Shown here: one piece after another, positions 25,784 through 34,646 of the stretch
Layout: every line of letters starts with the position of its first letter
Numbering within the stretch: the first letter of the stretch is position 1
NCBI RefSeq assembly: GCF_002261335.1
Contig: NZ_NEVL01000002.1
Coordinates: 620,001-684,000, forward strand
DNA from: Bordetella genomosp. 1
GTDB lineage: Bacteria > Pseudomonadota > Gammaproteobacteria > Burkholderiales > Burkholderiaceae_B
Reading direction: 5' to 3'
DNA: 64,000 bases
Notes under the pieces: generated by a model
What the model saw: the letters and a program-made list of their open reading frames with translations, nothing else
Told to the model about the DNA's origin: nothing
Databases searched by the model: none
Translations under genes and position numbers: made by a program

Positions 25784-26301
25784 ACGCGACCGCGCCGCGC
25801 GCCGTGCCGCAGGCCGACCCCGCCGACGTGCTGGTCTGGCTCGAGGCCGTGCCCGATCCCGAGATCCCCGTGCTGTCGGTGGTGGATCTGGGGGTGGTGC
25901 GCGAGGTGCGCTTCGACGACGCCACCTGCGTGGTCACGATCACGCCCACCTATTCGGGCTGTCCGGCGATGCGCGAGATCAGCGAAGACATCACGCGCAC
26001 GCTGCAGGCCCATGGCGTGGCGCAGGTGCGGATCGAGACCCGCCTGTCGCCCGCCTGGACCACCGACTGGATGAGCGAGCGCGGCCGCGCCGCGCTCAAG
26101 GGCTACGGCATCGCCGCCCCGGCCGAACGCGCGATCGACATCTCCGGCATCAGCCGCCGCCAGGCCGCGCCGGCCATCGCGTGCCCGCGCTGCGGCTCGC
26201 AGAACACGCGGATGATCAGCCACTTCGGCTCGACCTCGTGCAAGGCGCTCTATCGCTGCCTGGCCTGTCACGAGCCCTTCGATTACTTCAAGACCCACTG
26301 A
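25777..26301 (+). CDS. paaD: Phenylacetate degradation protein PaaD (iron-sulfur assembly type)
   Basis: PaaD is a SufT/MIP18-like (DUF59) protein thought to help mature the iron centres of the epoxidase system. The 174-residue product has VPDPEIPVLSVVDLGVVREV, TPTYSGCPAMREI with the conserved Cys, and a C-terminal zinc-ribbon-like CPRCGS...CLAC. ATG 25777 or GTG 25780 can start it; both follow GGAG, and both overlap paaC, so translation is coupled. Family membership is clear; the molecular role is inferred from relatives. Confidence 0.94.
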   Translation: MVNATAPRAVPQADPADVLVWLEAVPDPEIPVLSVVDLGVVREVRFDDATCVVTITPTYSGCPAMREISEDITRTLQAHGVAQVRIETRLSPAWTTDWMSERGRAALKGYGIAAPAERAIDISGISRRQAAPAIACPRCGSQNTRMISHFGSTSCKALYRCLACHEPFDYFKTH

Positions 26302-26313
26302 CGTGGTGAACGC

Positions 26314-27402
26314 ATGAGCCAGAACCCATTCCATACGCTCAAAGTCGCATCGGTCGCGCGCAACACGCGCGACGCGGTGGTCGTGACCTTCGATCTGCCG
26401 CAGGCGCTGCGCGAGGATTTCGCGTTCCGCCCCGGCCAGTACCTCACCCTGCGCACCGAGCTCGACGGCGAGGAAGTGCGCCGCTCCTATTCGATCTGTT
26501 CGGCGCCCGGAGACGGGCTGCTGCGCGTCGCGATCAAGAAGGTCGACGAGGGCGTGTTCTCGAGCTGGGCCAACCACCAGCTGCAGGCCGGCCAGACCCT
26601 CGAAGTGATGGCGCCCGCCGGCAACTTCACGGTCGATTTCGCGCCGGAGAACGCACGCCATTACGTGGCCTTCGCGGTGGGCAGCGGCATCACGCCGGTG
26701 TTCTCGCTGGTCAAGACCGCGCTCTCCACCGAGCCGGACAGCCGCTTCACCCTGTTCTTCGGCAACCGCGCCTCGTCGTCGGTGCTGTTCCGCGAAGAGA
26801 TCGAAGACCTGAAGAACCGCTACATGGAGCGCTTCTCGCTGGTCTACATCATGAGCCGCGAGTCGCAGGACATCGAGCTGTTCAACGGCCGCCTCGACGG
26901 CGACAAGGTCGAGCAGCTGATGCGCGCCTGGATGAGCCCCGACGACATCGACTACGCCTTCGTCTGTGGTCCGCAGACCATGATCGAGAGCGTGGTCGAG
27001 CGCCTGCAGGCGCGCGGGCTCGAGAAGAGCCGCATCAAGTTCGAGCTGTTCGGCGCGCCCAAGGGCCCGCGCGCGCTGCGCACCGGCCGCGACGCGCCGA
27101 CCGCGCCGGGCAAGGGGCAGTGCGAGGTCACGGTGGTCCAGGACGGCCACAGCCGCAGCTTCACCATCGACAAGAACAAGGACAGCGTGCTCGATGCCGC
27201 GCTGGCCCTGGGCGTTGAGCTGCCTTACTCGTGCAAGGGGGGCGTGTGCTCCACCTGCCGCTGCAAGGTGGTGGAGGGCGAGGTCGACATGGATGCGAAC
27301 TTCGCCCTCGAGGATTACGAGGTGGCGCGCGGCTTCGTGCTGAGCTGCCAGAGCTTTCCGGTCAGCGACCGGCTGGTGCTCGATTTCGACCAGGAAACCT
27401 GA
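26314..27402 (+). CDS. paaE: 1,2-phenylacetyl-CoA epoxidase reductase subunit E
   Basis: PaaE passes electrons from NADPH through FAD and a [2Fe-2S] cluster to the di-iron site. The 362-residue protein has the FAD motif RRSYSICSAP, the nicotinamide-binding VGSGITPVFSLVK, and a C-terminal plant-type ferredoxin domain with YSCKGGVCSTCRCK (C307, C312, C315) and the fourth ligand in LSCQSFP. Domain order and length are standard. It begins 12 bp after paaD. Confidence 0.96.
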   Translation: MSQNPFHTLKVASVARNTRDAVVVTFDLPQALREDFAFRPGQYLTLRTELDGEEVRRSYSICSAPGDGLLRVAIKKVDEGVFSSWANHQLQAGQTLEVMAPAGNFTVDFAPENARHYVAFAVGSGITPVFSLVKTALSTEPDSRFTLFFGNRASSSVLFREEIEDLKNRYMERFSLVYIMSRESQDIELFNGRLDGDKVEQLMRAWMSPDDIDYAFVCGPQTMIESVVERLQARGLEKSRIKFELFGAPKGPRALRTGRDAPTAPGKGQCEVTVVQDGHSRSFTIDKNKDSVLDAALALGVELPYSCKGGVCSTCRCKVVEGEVDMDANFALEDYEVARGFVLSCQSFPVSDRLVLDFDQET

Positions 27403-27467
27403 TCGTCCGCATCCGCCCGGCCGCTGCCGTCCCTATTGCGAATTCCAAAAATACATCGGAGAACCGC

Positions 27468-29132
27468 GTGTCCATTGATTTCTTTGAGCGTCATCGTCCC
27501 CTGCTGGAACAGGCCGTCAAGGCCGCCGCCGAACGCGGCTACTGGAGCCCGTTCGCCGAATCGCCCAGCCCGCGCAACTACGGCGAAACCGCCAACGACG
27601 ACGGCCGCGCCGCCTTCGAGGCGCTGCGCGGCAAGCCGTTTGCGCTGACGCTGGCCGATGCCGATGGCCAGGTCGGCGGCGAAGTCTCGCCGTTCGGCTT
27701 CGCGCTCGACATCACCTATCCGCACGTCAAGCCGGCCAAGCTGATCGCCGCCTCGCAGAAGGCGCTCGAAGGCTGGCGCCGCGCCGGCCCGCAGGCCTGG
27801 GTCGGCGTGTCGCTGGAAATCCTGGCGCGCCTGAACCGCAAGAGCTTCGAGATGGCCTACGCGGTGCAGCACACCACCGGCCAGGGCTTCATGATGGCGT
27901 TCCAGGCCGGCGGCCCGCACGCCCAGGACCGCGGCGTCGAAGCCGTGACCTACGCCTGGCAGGAAATGTCGCGCATCCCCGGCGTGTCGCTGTGGGAAAA
28001 GCCGCAGGGCAAGAACGATCCGATCAAGATGGAAAAGCGCTTCACCGTGGTGCCGCGCGGCGTGGCGCTGGTGATCGGCTGCTCCACCTTCCCCACCTGG
28101 AACGGCTACCCCGGCCTGTTCGCCAGCCTGGCGACCGGCAACACGGTGATCGTCAAGCCGCACCCCGGTGCCATCCTGCCGCTGGCGCTCACGGTGCAGA
28201 TCGCGCGTGAGGTGCTGGCCGAGGCCGGCTTCGATCCCGACGTGGTCACGCTGGCCGCGCATGCCGCGGGCGACGACACCGCGCAGCAGCTGGCGCTCGA
28301 TCCGGCGGTCAAGGTGATCGACTTCACCGGCAGCACCGCCAATGGCGACTGGCTCGAACAGAACGCCCGCCAGGCCCTGGTCTACACCGAGAAGGCCGGC
28401 GTGAACCAGGTCATCATCGACTCCGCCGACGACCTGAAGGGCGTGGCGCGCAACCTGGCGTTCTCGCTGGCGCTGTACTCGGGCCAGATGTGCACCGCGC
28501 CGCAAAACATCTACGTGCCGCGCGGCGGCATCGACACCGCCGAAGGCCACAAGAGCTTCGACGAGGTCGTGGCCGCGCTCGGCACCGCCGTCGAGAAGCT
28601 GTCGGGCGACGCGGCCAAGGCCGTCGAGCTCACCGGCGCGATCCAGAACGAGGGCACCGCCGCCCGCATCGACCAGGCCCGCGCGCTGGGCCTGCCGGTG
28701 GTGGCCGACTCGCGTGCGCTGGAGCATCCGCAGTTTGCCGGCGCGCGCGTGCGCACGCCGCTGTTGCTGCGCGCCGAGGCCGGCAACCCCGCGATCCAGC
28801 AGGAATGGTTCGGCCCGATCTCGTTCGTGGTCGCCACCGACTCCACCGAGCACAGCATCGCCATCGCCCGCGAGACCGTGCAGAAGCACGGCGCGCTGAG
28901 CCTGTCGGCCTACACCACCAAGCCCGAGGTGGCCGAGGCGGTGCAGGACGCGGCCGAGGTGGCCGGCGTGGCGCTGTCGCTCAACCTGACCGGCGCCGTG
29001 TTCGTCAACCAGACCGCTGCCTTCAGCGACTTCCACGGCACCGGCGCCAACCCGGCCGCCAATGCCGCGCTGTCGGACGCCGCGTTCGTGTCGAACCGCT
29101 TCCGCGTGGTGCAGACCCGCCGTCACGTCTGA
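27468..29132 (+). CDS. paaN: Phenylacetate degradation aldehyde dehydrogenase PaaN
   Basis: This is a member of the aldehyde dehydrogenase superfamily, of the PaaN type of about 550 residues. It is assigned to oxidation of the ring-opened aldehyde in the phenylacetate pathway, replacing the dehydrogenase half of the longer PaaZ. Seen motifs are VIGCSTFPTWNGYPGLFASL, VIDFTGSTANGDW and SGQMCTAPQNIYVP, with the catalytic Cys at 342. There is no C-terminal hydratase (MaoC) domain. The GTG start at 27468 follows CGGAGAA; longer upstream frames overlap paaE. Confidence 0.9.
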   Translation: MSIDFFERHRPLLEQAVKAAAERGYWSPFAESPSPRNYGETANDDGRAAFEALRGKPFALTLADADGQVGGEVSPFGFALDITYPHVKPAKLIAASQKALEGWRRAGPQAWVGVSLEILARLNRKSFEMAYAVQHTTGQGFMMAFQAGGPHAQDRGVEAVTYAWQEMSRIPGVSLWEKPQGKNDPIKMEKRFTVVPRGVALVIGCSTFPTWNGYPGLFASLATGNTVIVKPHPGAILPLALTVQIAREVLAEAGFDPDVVTLAAHAAGDDTAQQLALDPAVKVIDFTGSTANGDWLEQNARQALVYTEKAGVNQVIIDSADDLKGVARNLAFSLALYSGQMCTAPQNIYVPRGGIDTAEGHKSFDEVVAALGTAVEKLSGDAAKAVELTGAIQNEGTAARIDQARALGLPVVADSRALEHPQFAGARVRTPLLLRAEAGNPAIQQEWFGPISFVVATDSTEHSIAIARETVQKHGALSLSAYTTKPEVAEAVQDAAEVAGVALSLNLTGAVFVNQTAAFSDFHGTGANPAANAALSDAAFVSNRFRVVQTRRHV

Positions 29133-29144
29133 GGAGCGCGCACC

Positions 29145-29933
29145 ATGGCATACCAGGACATTCTGTTTACCCTCGAGGGCGGCATCGCGCGCCTGACGCT
29201 GAACCGGCCCGACAAGCTCAACAGCTTCACGGCCCGCATGCACGGTGAAGTGGCCGACGCGGTCGGCCGCATCGAGCAGGAAGGCGCGCGCGTGCTGGTG
29301 CTCACCGGCGCCGGCCGCGGCTTCTGCGCCGGCCAGGACCTGAGCGAACGCCGCCCGGCGGCCGACGGCTCGCCGCCCGACCTGGGCGAAACGGTCGAGA
29401 AGTTCTACGGTCCGCTGGTCAAGCGCCTGCAGGCGCTGCCGCTGCCGGTGGTGGTGGGCGTGAACGGCGTGGCCGCGGGCGCGGGCGCCAACCTCGCGTT
29501 CGCCGGCGATCTGGTGATCGCCAAGGAGTCGGCCAGCTTCATCCAGTCGTTCTGCAAGCTGGGCCTGATCCCCGACACCGGTGGCACCTTCGTGCTGCCG
29601 CGCCTGGTGGGGCGCGCCCGCGCGCTCGGCCTGGCACTGCTGGGCGACAAGCTCTCGGCCAAGCAGGCGCAGGAGTGGGGCCTGATCTGGCAGTGCGTGG
29701 CCGACGCCGAGTTCGAGGCCACCCTCGACCGCCTGGCACAGCACTTCGCGCAGGCCCCGACCAAGGGCCTCGCGTTCACCAAGCGCGCCATCCAGCAGAG
29801 CCTGGGCAACGACCTGTCGACCCAGCTCGACCTGGAACGCGACATGATGCGCGAGCTCGGCCGCAGCGCCGACTATGCCGAAGGCGTGGCCGCCTTCCTC
29901 GACAAGCGCGAACCGAAGTTCAAGGGGCAATGA
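29145..29933 (+). CDS. paaG: 2-(1,2-epoxy-1,2-dihydrophenyl)acetyl-CoA isomerase
   Basis: PaaG is a crotonase-fold enzyme that isomerises the ring epoxide to the oxepin-CoA. The 262-residue protein has LNRPDKLNSFTARMH, the oxyanion-hole GAGRGFCAGQDLSER, VNGVAAGAGANLAFAGDLVIA and GLIPDTGGTFVLPRLVG with the active-site Asp. It follows GAGGAG and is followed by paaI with a one-base overlap. A paralogue lies at 61133-61930. Confidence 0.94.
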   Translation: MAYQDILFTLEGGIARLTLNRPDKLNSFTARMHGEVADAVGRIEQEGARVLVLTGAGRGFCAGQDLSERRPAADGSPPDLGETVEKFYGPLVKRLQALPLPVVVGVNGVAAGAGANLAFAGDLVIAKESASFIQSFCKLGLIPDTGGTFVLPRLVGRARALGLALLGDKLSAKQAQEWGLIWQCVADAEFEATLDRLAQHFAQAPTKGLAFTKRAIQQSLGNDLSTQLDLERDMMRELGRSADYAEGVAAFLDKREPKFKGQ

Positions 29934-30397
29934 TGAGCGAGACCGTGGCAACGATCCCCACCGACCCCCAGGAACTGGCCGACGCGGTGCGCGACACCAT
30001 GTATGCCGGCGATGCGGCCTCGCAGGCGCTCGGCATGCAGGTGACGGCGATCGCGCCGGGCTATGCGCGCCTCACCATGACGATCCGCGGCGACATGCTC
30101 AATGGCCACAAGACCTGCCATGGCGGCTTCATCTTCGCGCTGGCCGACAGCGCGTTCGCCTTTTCGTGCAACTCGCGCAACGTGGCGACCGTGGCCTCCG
30201 GCTGCGTGGTCGATTATCTCGCGCCGGGCTTCGAGGGCGACGTGCTGACCGCCGAGGCGCAGGAGCGCTCGCTGGCCGGGCGCACCGGCGTCTATGACGT
30301 GACGGTGAGCAACCAGCACGGCAAGACCGTGGCGCTGTTTCGCGGCCGCTCGTATCGCATCAAGGGACAAGTGGTGGGCACCCCCGACGGGGAGTGA
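29933..30397 (+). CDS. paaI: Hydroxyphenylacetyl-CoA thioesterase PaaI
   Basis: PaaI is a hot-dog thioesterase that frees CoA from dead-end hydroxyphenylacetyl-CoA. The 154-residue protein has the PaaI core NGHKTCHGGFIFALADSAFAF, where HGG and the following Asp form the active site, and VDYLAPGFEGDVLTAEAQE. Two ATG codons occur in a row (29930 and 29933); the second has better spacing from AAGGGG. It overlaps the paaG stop. Confidence 0.94.
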   Translation: MSETVATIPTDPQELADAVRDTMYAGDAASQALGMQVTAIAPGYARLTMTIRGDMLNGHKTCHGGFIFALADSAFAFSCNSRNVATVASGCVVDYLAPGFEGDVLTAEAQERSLAGRTGVYDVTVSNQHGKTVALFRGRSYRIKGQVVGTPDGE

Positions 30398-30463
30398 CCG
30401 CCCGCAATCATGAAGGCGCGCGGGCAGCGGCCCGTGCGCGTTGCAAATCAGGAGAGAGACAAC

Positions 30464-31777
30464 ATGTCCAACACCATGAGCAAGCCTGGGCTGGACCCGA
30501 TCGAGCATGCCAGTCGCGACGAGCTGCAGGCCCTGCAGCTCGAGCGCCTCAAATGGACGCTCAGCCACGCCTACCAGAACGTGCCGCACTACAAGCGCGC
30601 GTTCGACGAGAAGGGCGTGCATCCCGATGACCTGAAACAGCTTTCGGACATCAGCAAGTTTCCGTTCACCACCAAGAAAGACCTGCGCGACAACTATCCC
30701 TACGGCATGTTCGCGGTGCCGCGCGAGCGCGTCTCGCGCGTGCATGCCTCGAGCGGCACGACGGGCAAGCCGACGGTGGTGGGCTACACCACGCGCGACC
30801 TGGACAACTGGGCCAATCTGGTGGCGCGCTCGATCCGCGCGGCCGGCGGCAAGCCCGGCGACATCGTGCACGTGGCCTATGGCTACGGCCTGTTCACGGG
30901 CGGCCTGGGCGCGCATTACGGCGCCGAGCGGCTGGGCTGCACCGTGATCCCGATGTCGGGCGGGCAGACCGAAAAGCAGGTGCAGCTGATCAACGATTTC
31001 CGTCCGGACATCATCATGGTCACGCCCTCCTATTTCTGCAACATTCTGGAAGAGCAGCGCCGCCAGGGCATTGATCCGCGTCAAAGTTCGCTGCGCATCG
31101 GCATCTTCGGCGCCGAGCCCTGGACCGGCCAGATGCGTGCCGACATCGAGACCGAGGCCGCCATCGACGCGGTCGACATCTACGGCCTGTCCGAAGTGAT
31201 GGGCCCGGGCGTGGCCAGCGAGTGCGTCGAGACCAAGGACGGCCCGGTGGTCTGGGAGGATCATTTCTACGCCGAGATCATCAATCCCGACACCGGCGAG
31301 CCGGTGGCCGATGGCGAGCAGGGCGAACTGGTGTTCACCTCGCTCACCAAGGAAGCGATGCCCATCATCCGCTACCGCACGCGCGATCTCACGCGCCTGC
31401 TCGCGCCCACCTCGCGCAGCATGCGTCGCATCGGCAAGATCACCGGCCGCAGCGACGACATGCTGATCGTGCGCGGCGTGAACCTGTTCCCGACCCAGGT
31501 CGAGGAGCTGGTGCTGAAGATCGCGCAGCTGGCGCCGCACTACCAGCTGGTGCTGTCGCGCAGCGGCAATCTCGACGAGCTCGAGATCCTCACCGAGCTG
31601 CGCCCGGAGTTCGGCGGCCTCTCGGAAGACGAGCGCAACACTGTCGGCAAGCAGCTGCAGCACGCGGTGAAGTCGTACATCGGCGTGTCGGCCCGGGTCC
31701 AGGTGGCCGAGGCCGGCTTCGTCGAGCGTACGCTGACCGGCAAGGCGCGTCGCGTGATCGACAAGCGGCCGCGCTGA
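30464..31777 (+). CDS. paaK: Phenylacetate-CoA ligase
   Basis: PaaK activates phenylacetate to phenylacetyl-CoA with ATP, the entry step and the source of the PaaX inducer. The 437-residue adenylate-forming enzyme shows the P-loop SSGTTGKPTVVGYT (after HA), YGLSEVMGPGVASEC, YRTRDLTRLL and GRSDDMLIVRGVNLFPTQ. Length is normal. The ATG at 30464 follows AGGAGAGA; upstream in-frame ATG at 30410 has no such site. It is the last paa gene and is followed by a terminator. Confidence 0.97.
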   Translation: MSNTMSKPGLDPIEHASRDELQALQLERLKWTLSHAYQNVPHYKRAFDEKGVHPDDLKQLSDISKFPFTTKKDLRDNYPYGMFAVPRERVSRVHASSGTTGKPTVVGYTTRDLDNWANLVARSIRAAGGKPGDIVHVAYGYGLFTGGLGAHYGAERLGCTVIPMSGGQTEKQVQLINDFRPDIIMVTPSYFCNILEEQRRQGIDPRQSSLRIGIFGAEPWTGQMRADIETEAAIDAVDIYGLSEVMGPGVASECVETKDGPVVWEDHFYAEIINPDTGEPVADGEQGELVFTSLTKEAMPIIRYRTRDLTRLLAPTSRSMRRIGKITGRSDDMLIVRGVNLFPTQVEELVLKIAQLAPHYQLVLSRSGNLDELEILTELRPEFGGLSEDERNTVGKQLQHAVKSYIGVSARVQVAEAGFVERTLTGKARRVIDKRPR

Positions 31778-31838
31778 GCGCGCCCGCGCGCGGCCCCGCC
31801 CGCCGCCCCGCGGGGCAGGCGGACCGGCCCGCCGATCG

Positions 31839-31870
31839 ACCCCGGTGTCTCGCGACGTCGGGGTTTTTTT
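31839..31870 (+). terminator. Rho-independent terminator of the paa operon
   Basis: ACCCCG (31839-31844) pairs with CGGGGT, and a seven-base T-run follows, about 60 bp after the paaK stop. Internal bases allow extra pairing. Confidence 0.8.
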
Positions 31871-32191
31871 ATGCCGAAGTGCCTGTTCTGCCGGGCTGAA
31901 GCCGGCCGGGGCGCGGGCCGCCCGAGCCCAGCGTCCGGCGCCCGCGGCGCCCGCGCCGGCGCGTTGTCTGCGCACGCAAACGTCGCCGCGACGGCGCACG
32001 GCACGCGCGGCGCAGGCGTCCGGTGATCGAACACATTCCCGGCGCCACCCCGTTTGGCGTCGCGGGGCGGCGTGCCATACTTTTTTCCACGGTACCGAGA
32101 CATAGTCAGGAAAAACTGACATCGGCCGCACGCCCGACGTCTTCCGGAGACGGCGGGGTGGCGGCAACGGCCACTCATGGAGGAGACATCC
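31871..32191. other. Intergenic region between the paa operon and the Bug module
   Basis: With the terminator stretch this gap runs 31778-32191. I see no gene in it. GTCAG (32105-32109) and CTGAC (32116-32120) form a perfect short inverted repeat 72 bp before the Bug gene, a possible operator for the IclR regulator encoded three genes downstream. GGAGGAG before 32192 is the Bug ribosome-binding site. Confidence 0.5.
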
Positions 32192-33181
32192 ATGGCACAG
32201 CAGCAAGCCCGCCAGCGCCGACGCGTGCTGGCGACGATGGCGTTCGCGCTCTTGGCAGGCATCGCGGGTCCTGGCGCACAGGCCGCGGGTACCTGGCCCG
32301 ACAAACCCTTGCGCGTGATCGTGCCCTACACGCCCGGCGGGGCCACCGACACCGCCACGCGCGTGGTGATGGAAAAGCTGTCGGGCCGGCTCAAGCAGAA
32401 CATCATCGTGGAGAACCGGCCCGGCGCGAACGGCAACCTGGGCGCGGCCGTGGCGGCCAAGGCGGAGCCGGACGGCTACACCTTCCTGAGCATCCTGCCG
32501 GCCTACGTCATCAACGCCCACCTGTACGAGCTCAACTACTCGCAGGAGACCCTGGTGCCGGTGGTGCAGATGGCGGACTTGCCGCTGTTCCTGTTCGTGA
32601 CCAAGGACCTGCCGGTGAACTCGCTGTCCGAGCTGATCGCCTACGGCCGCGCCCATCCCGACAAGCTCACCTATGCCTCGAGCGGCACGGGCTCGAGCGC
32701 CCATCTCACGGGCGCGGAAATGGCGTTGCGCGCGCAACTGAAGATGACGCACGTGGCCTACAAGGGCAGCGCGCCGATCCTGACCGACCTGCTCGCCGGG
32801 CGCGTGTCGATGGTGTTCGACCCGATCCTGGTGCCGATGCAATACGTGAAGGAGGACCGGCTCAAGGCCCTGGCCTTCACGGGCAAGGAGCGCTGGCCGA
32901 CCGAGACCGCCGTGCCCACGATGGAGCAGGCCGGCATGCCCGGCTTCGTGACGAGCTCGTGGGTGGGCCTGCTCGCGCCCAAGGGCACGGACCCGGCGAT
33001 CATCGACCGCATGGCGCGCGAGATCAGCGCCATCGTCAAGGAGGACGACGTCAAGCGCAAGTTCATGGACGTGGGCTTCCTGCCGGCCGGCGGCACGCCG
33101 GCGCAGTTCGACGCGCTGATGCGCGCCGACTCTTCCCGCTACGCCCGCATCATCAAGGATGCCGGCATCACCGTGAACTGA
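32192..33181 (+). CDS. Bug-family tripartite tricarboxylate transporter substrate-binding protein
   Basis: This is a periplasmic solute receptor of the Bordetella uptake gene (TctC-like) family. The 329-residue precursor has a basic N terminus, a hydrophobic signal peptide and cleavage probably after AQA near residue 30. The mature start TWPDKPLRVIVPYTPGG and TRVVMEKL are family hallmarks, as is YASSGTGSSAHLTGAEMAL. ATG 32192 follows GGAGGAG. No TctA/TctB membrane genes are nearby, which is usual for Bug proteins. It leads a module with a two-subunit CoA transferase and an IclR regulator, so its ligand is probably an aromatic-derived acid. Confidence 0.92.
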   Translation: MAQQQARQRRRVLATMAFALLAGIAGPGAQAAGTWPDKPLRVIVPYTPGGATDTATRVVMEKLSGRLKQNIIVENRPGANGNLGAAVAAKAEPDGYTFLSILPAYVINAHLYELNYSQETLVPVVQMADLPLFLFVTKDLPVNSLSELIAYGRAHPDKLTYASSGTGSSAHLTGAEMALRAQLKMTHVAYKGSAPILTDLLAGRVSMVFDPILVPMQYVKEDRLKALAFTGKERWPTETAVPTMEQAGMPGFVTSSWVGLLAPKGTDPAIIDRMAREISAIVKEDDVKRKFMDVGFLPAGGTPAQFDALMRADSSRYARIIKDAGITVN

Positions 33182-33192
33182 GGAGGGCGACG

Positions 33193-33873
33193 ATGATCGA
33201 CAAGTTCGTGGCCGATCCCGCCGAGGCGGTGGCCGACGTGCACGACGGCGCCACCGTGCTGGTGGGCGGTTTCGGCGGGGCCGGCATGCCCACCGAACTG
33301 CTGCACGCGCTGATCGAGCAGGGCGCGCGCGAGCTTACCGTGGTGAGCAACAACGCGGGCAATCACGAGACCGGCCTGGCCGCGCTGATCAAGGCCGGCC
33401 GGGTGCGCAAGGTGATCTGCTCGTTTCCGAAGGCCTCGCACTCCTGGGTGTTCGACGCGCTGTACCGCGAGGGCAGGATCGAGCTGGAGTGCGTGCCGCA
33501 GGGGACCATCGCCGAACGCCTGCGCGCGGCCGGCGCCGGGCTGGGCGGCTTCTACACGCCCACGGGCTACGGCACCGAGCTGGCCGAGGGCAAGGAGACG
33601 CGCGAGATCGACGGCCGCCATTATGTGTTCGAGCGTGCGCTGCCCGGCGACTTCGCGCTGGTCAAGGCCGACCTGGCCGACCGCTGGGGCAATCTCACCT
33701 ACCGCATGAGCGCGCGCAACTTCGGGCCGGTGATGTGCATGGCCGCGCGCACGGCCATCGTGCAGGTGCGCGAGCAAGTGGCGCTGGGCGCGCTCTCGCC
33801 CGAGGCCATCGTCACGCCGGGCATCTTCGTGCAACGCGTCACCCGCGTCGCGCACGCGGGCTTTTCGAGCTGA
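33193..33873 (+). CDS. pcaI: 3-oxoacid CoA-transferase subunit A
   Basis: This is the alpha subunit of a family I CoA transferase that moves CoA from succinyl-CoA to a 3-oxoacid such as 3-oxoadipate or acetoacetate. The 226-residue product has VLVGGFGGAGMPTELLHAL, the CoA-binding glycine-rich stretch, and GFYTPTGYGTELAEGKETREI. ATG 33193 follows AGGAGG. The B subunit begins 8 bp after its stop. Together with the IclR gene it looks like a pcaIJ-pcaR set, but pcaF or other protocatechuate genes are not present, so scoAB is an equally good name. Confidence 0.88.
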   Translation: MIDKFVADPAEAVADVHDGATVLVGGFGGAGMPTELLHALIEQGARELTVVSNNAGNHETGLAALIKAGRVRKVICSFPKASHSWVFDALYREGRIELECVPQGTIAERLRAAGAGLGGFYTPTGYGTELAEGKETREIDGRHYVFERALPGDFALVKADLADRWGNLTYRMSARNFGPVMCMAARTAIVQVREQVALGALSPEAIVTPGIFVQRVTRVAHAGFSS

Positions 33874-33881
33874 GGGGCACC

Positions 33882-34547
33882 ATGCAGCATTCCTCCCAAG
33901 CCTGGCGGCCCTGGACCCGCGACGAGATGGCGGCGCGCCTGGCGCGCGACATTCCCGACGGCAGCTACGTGAACCTCGGCATCGGCATGCCGGTGCACGT
34001 GGCGCAGTTTCTCGCGCCCGAACGCGAAGTGGTGTTGCACAGCGAAAACGGCATCCTGGGCATGGGCGGTCCGCCCGCGCCCGGGGCCGAAGACCTGGAC
34101 CTGATCAACGCCGGCAAGCATCCCACCACCTTGCTGCCGGGCGGCGCCTTTTTTCATCATGCCGATTCCTTCGCCATGATGCGCGGCGGCCATCTCGACC
34201 TGTGCGTGATGGGCGGCATGCAGGTGGCCGACAACGGCGACCTGGCGAACTGGTCGCTGGCCCGGCCGGGCGAGGCGCCGGCGGTGGGCGGCGCGATGGA
34301 CCTGGCGGTCGGCGCGCGCCGGGTCTACATTCTGATGGAACACAACAGCAAGCACGGGGCGGCCAAGCTGCTGCGCCGCTGCACCTTGCCGCTCACCGGG
34401 CGCGCGGTGGTCGACCGGGTCTACACCGACCTGGCCGTGATCGACGTCACGCCCGAGGGCTTCCGCGTGCGCGACACCGTGCCGGGGCTGAGCCTGGCCG
34501 AGCTGCAGGCGCGCACCGAGGCGCCGTTGCTGGCGCCGCAGACGTAG
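33882..34547 (+). CDS. pcaJ: 3-oxoacid CoA-transferase subunit B
   Basis: This is the beta subunit carrying the catalytic glutamate that forms the CoA thioester. In the 221-residue product SENGILGMG places it at E55; NLGIGMPVHVAQFL and GGHLDLCVMGGMQVADNGDLANW are also typical. ATG 33882 follows GAGGGG. A GC-rich tandem repeat starts four bases after its stop codon and separates it from the IclR gene. Confidence 0.9.
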   Translation: MQHSSQAWRPWTRDEMAARLARDIPDGSYVNLGIGMPVHVAQFLAPEREVVLHSENGILGMGGPPAPGAEDLDLINAGKHPTTLLPGGAFFHHADSFAMMRGGHLDLCVMGGMQVADNGDLANWSLARPGEAPAVGGAMDLAVGARRVYILMEHNSKHGAAKLLRRCTLPLTGRAVVDRVYTDLAVIDVTPEGFRVRDTVPGLSLAELQARTEAPLLAPQT

Positions 34548-34550
34548 CCC

Positions 34551-34616
34551 TTGCCGGCGCCCCGTGCCGGCGCCCCTTTCCGGCGCCCCGTGCCGGCGCC
34601 CGTCGCCGGCGCCCCG
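34551..34616. repeat. 12-14-bp GC-rich tandem repeat, five copies
   Basis: Five copies of a unit close to TGCCGGCGCCCCG lie head to tail between pcaJ and the IclR gene, with the core CCGGCGCCC unchanged in all. The core is self-complementary around GGCGCC, so each copy could also form a small hairpin. Confidence 0.85.
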
Positions 34617-34646
34617 CGCGACGGCCCGACCCCTGTGGAGACAAGC

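Noticed and set aside
27315-29951. An 878-codon minus-strand open frame across paaN and paaG
   Set aside because: Shadow frame; the plus strand encodes recognisable Paa proteins with normal lengths and ribosome-binding sites.
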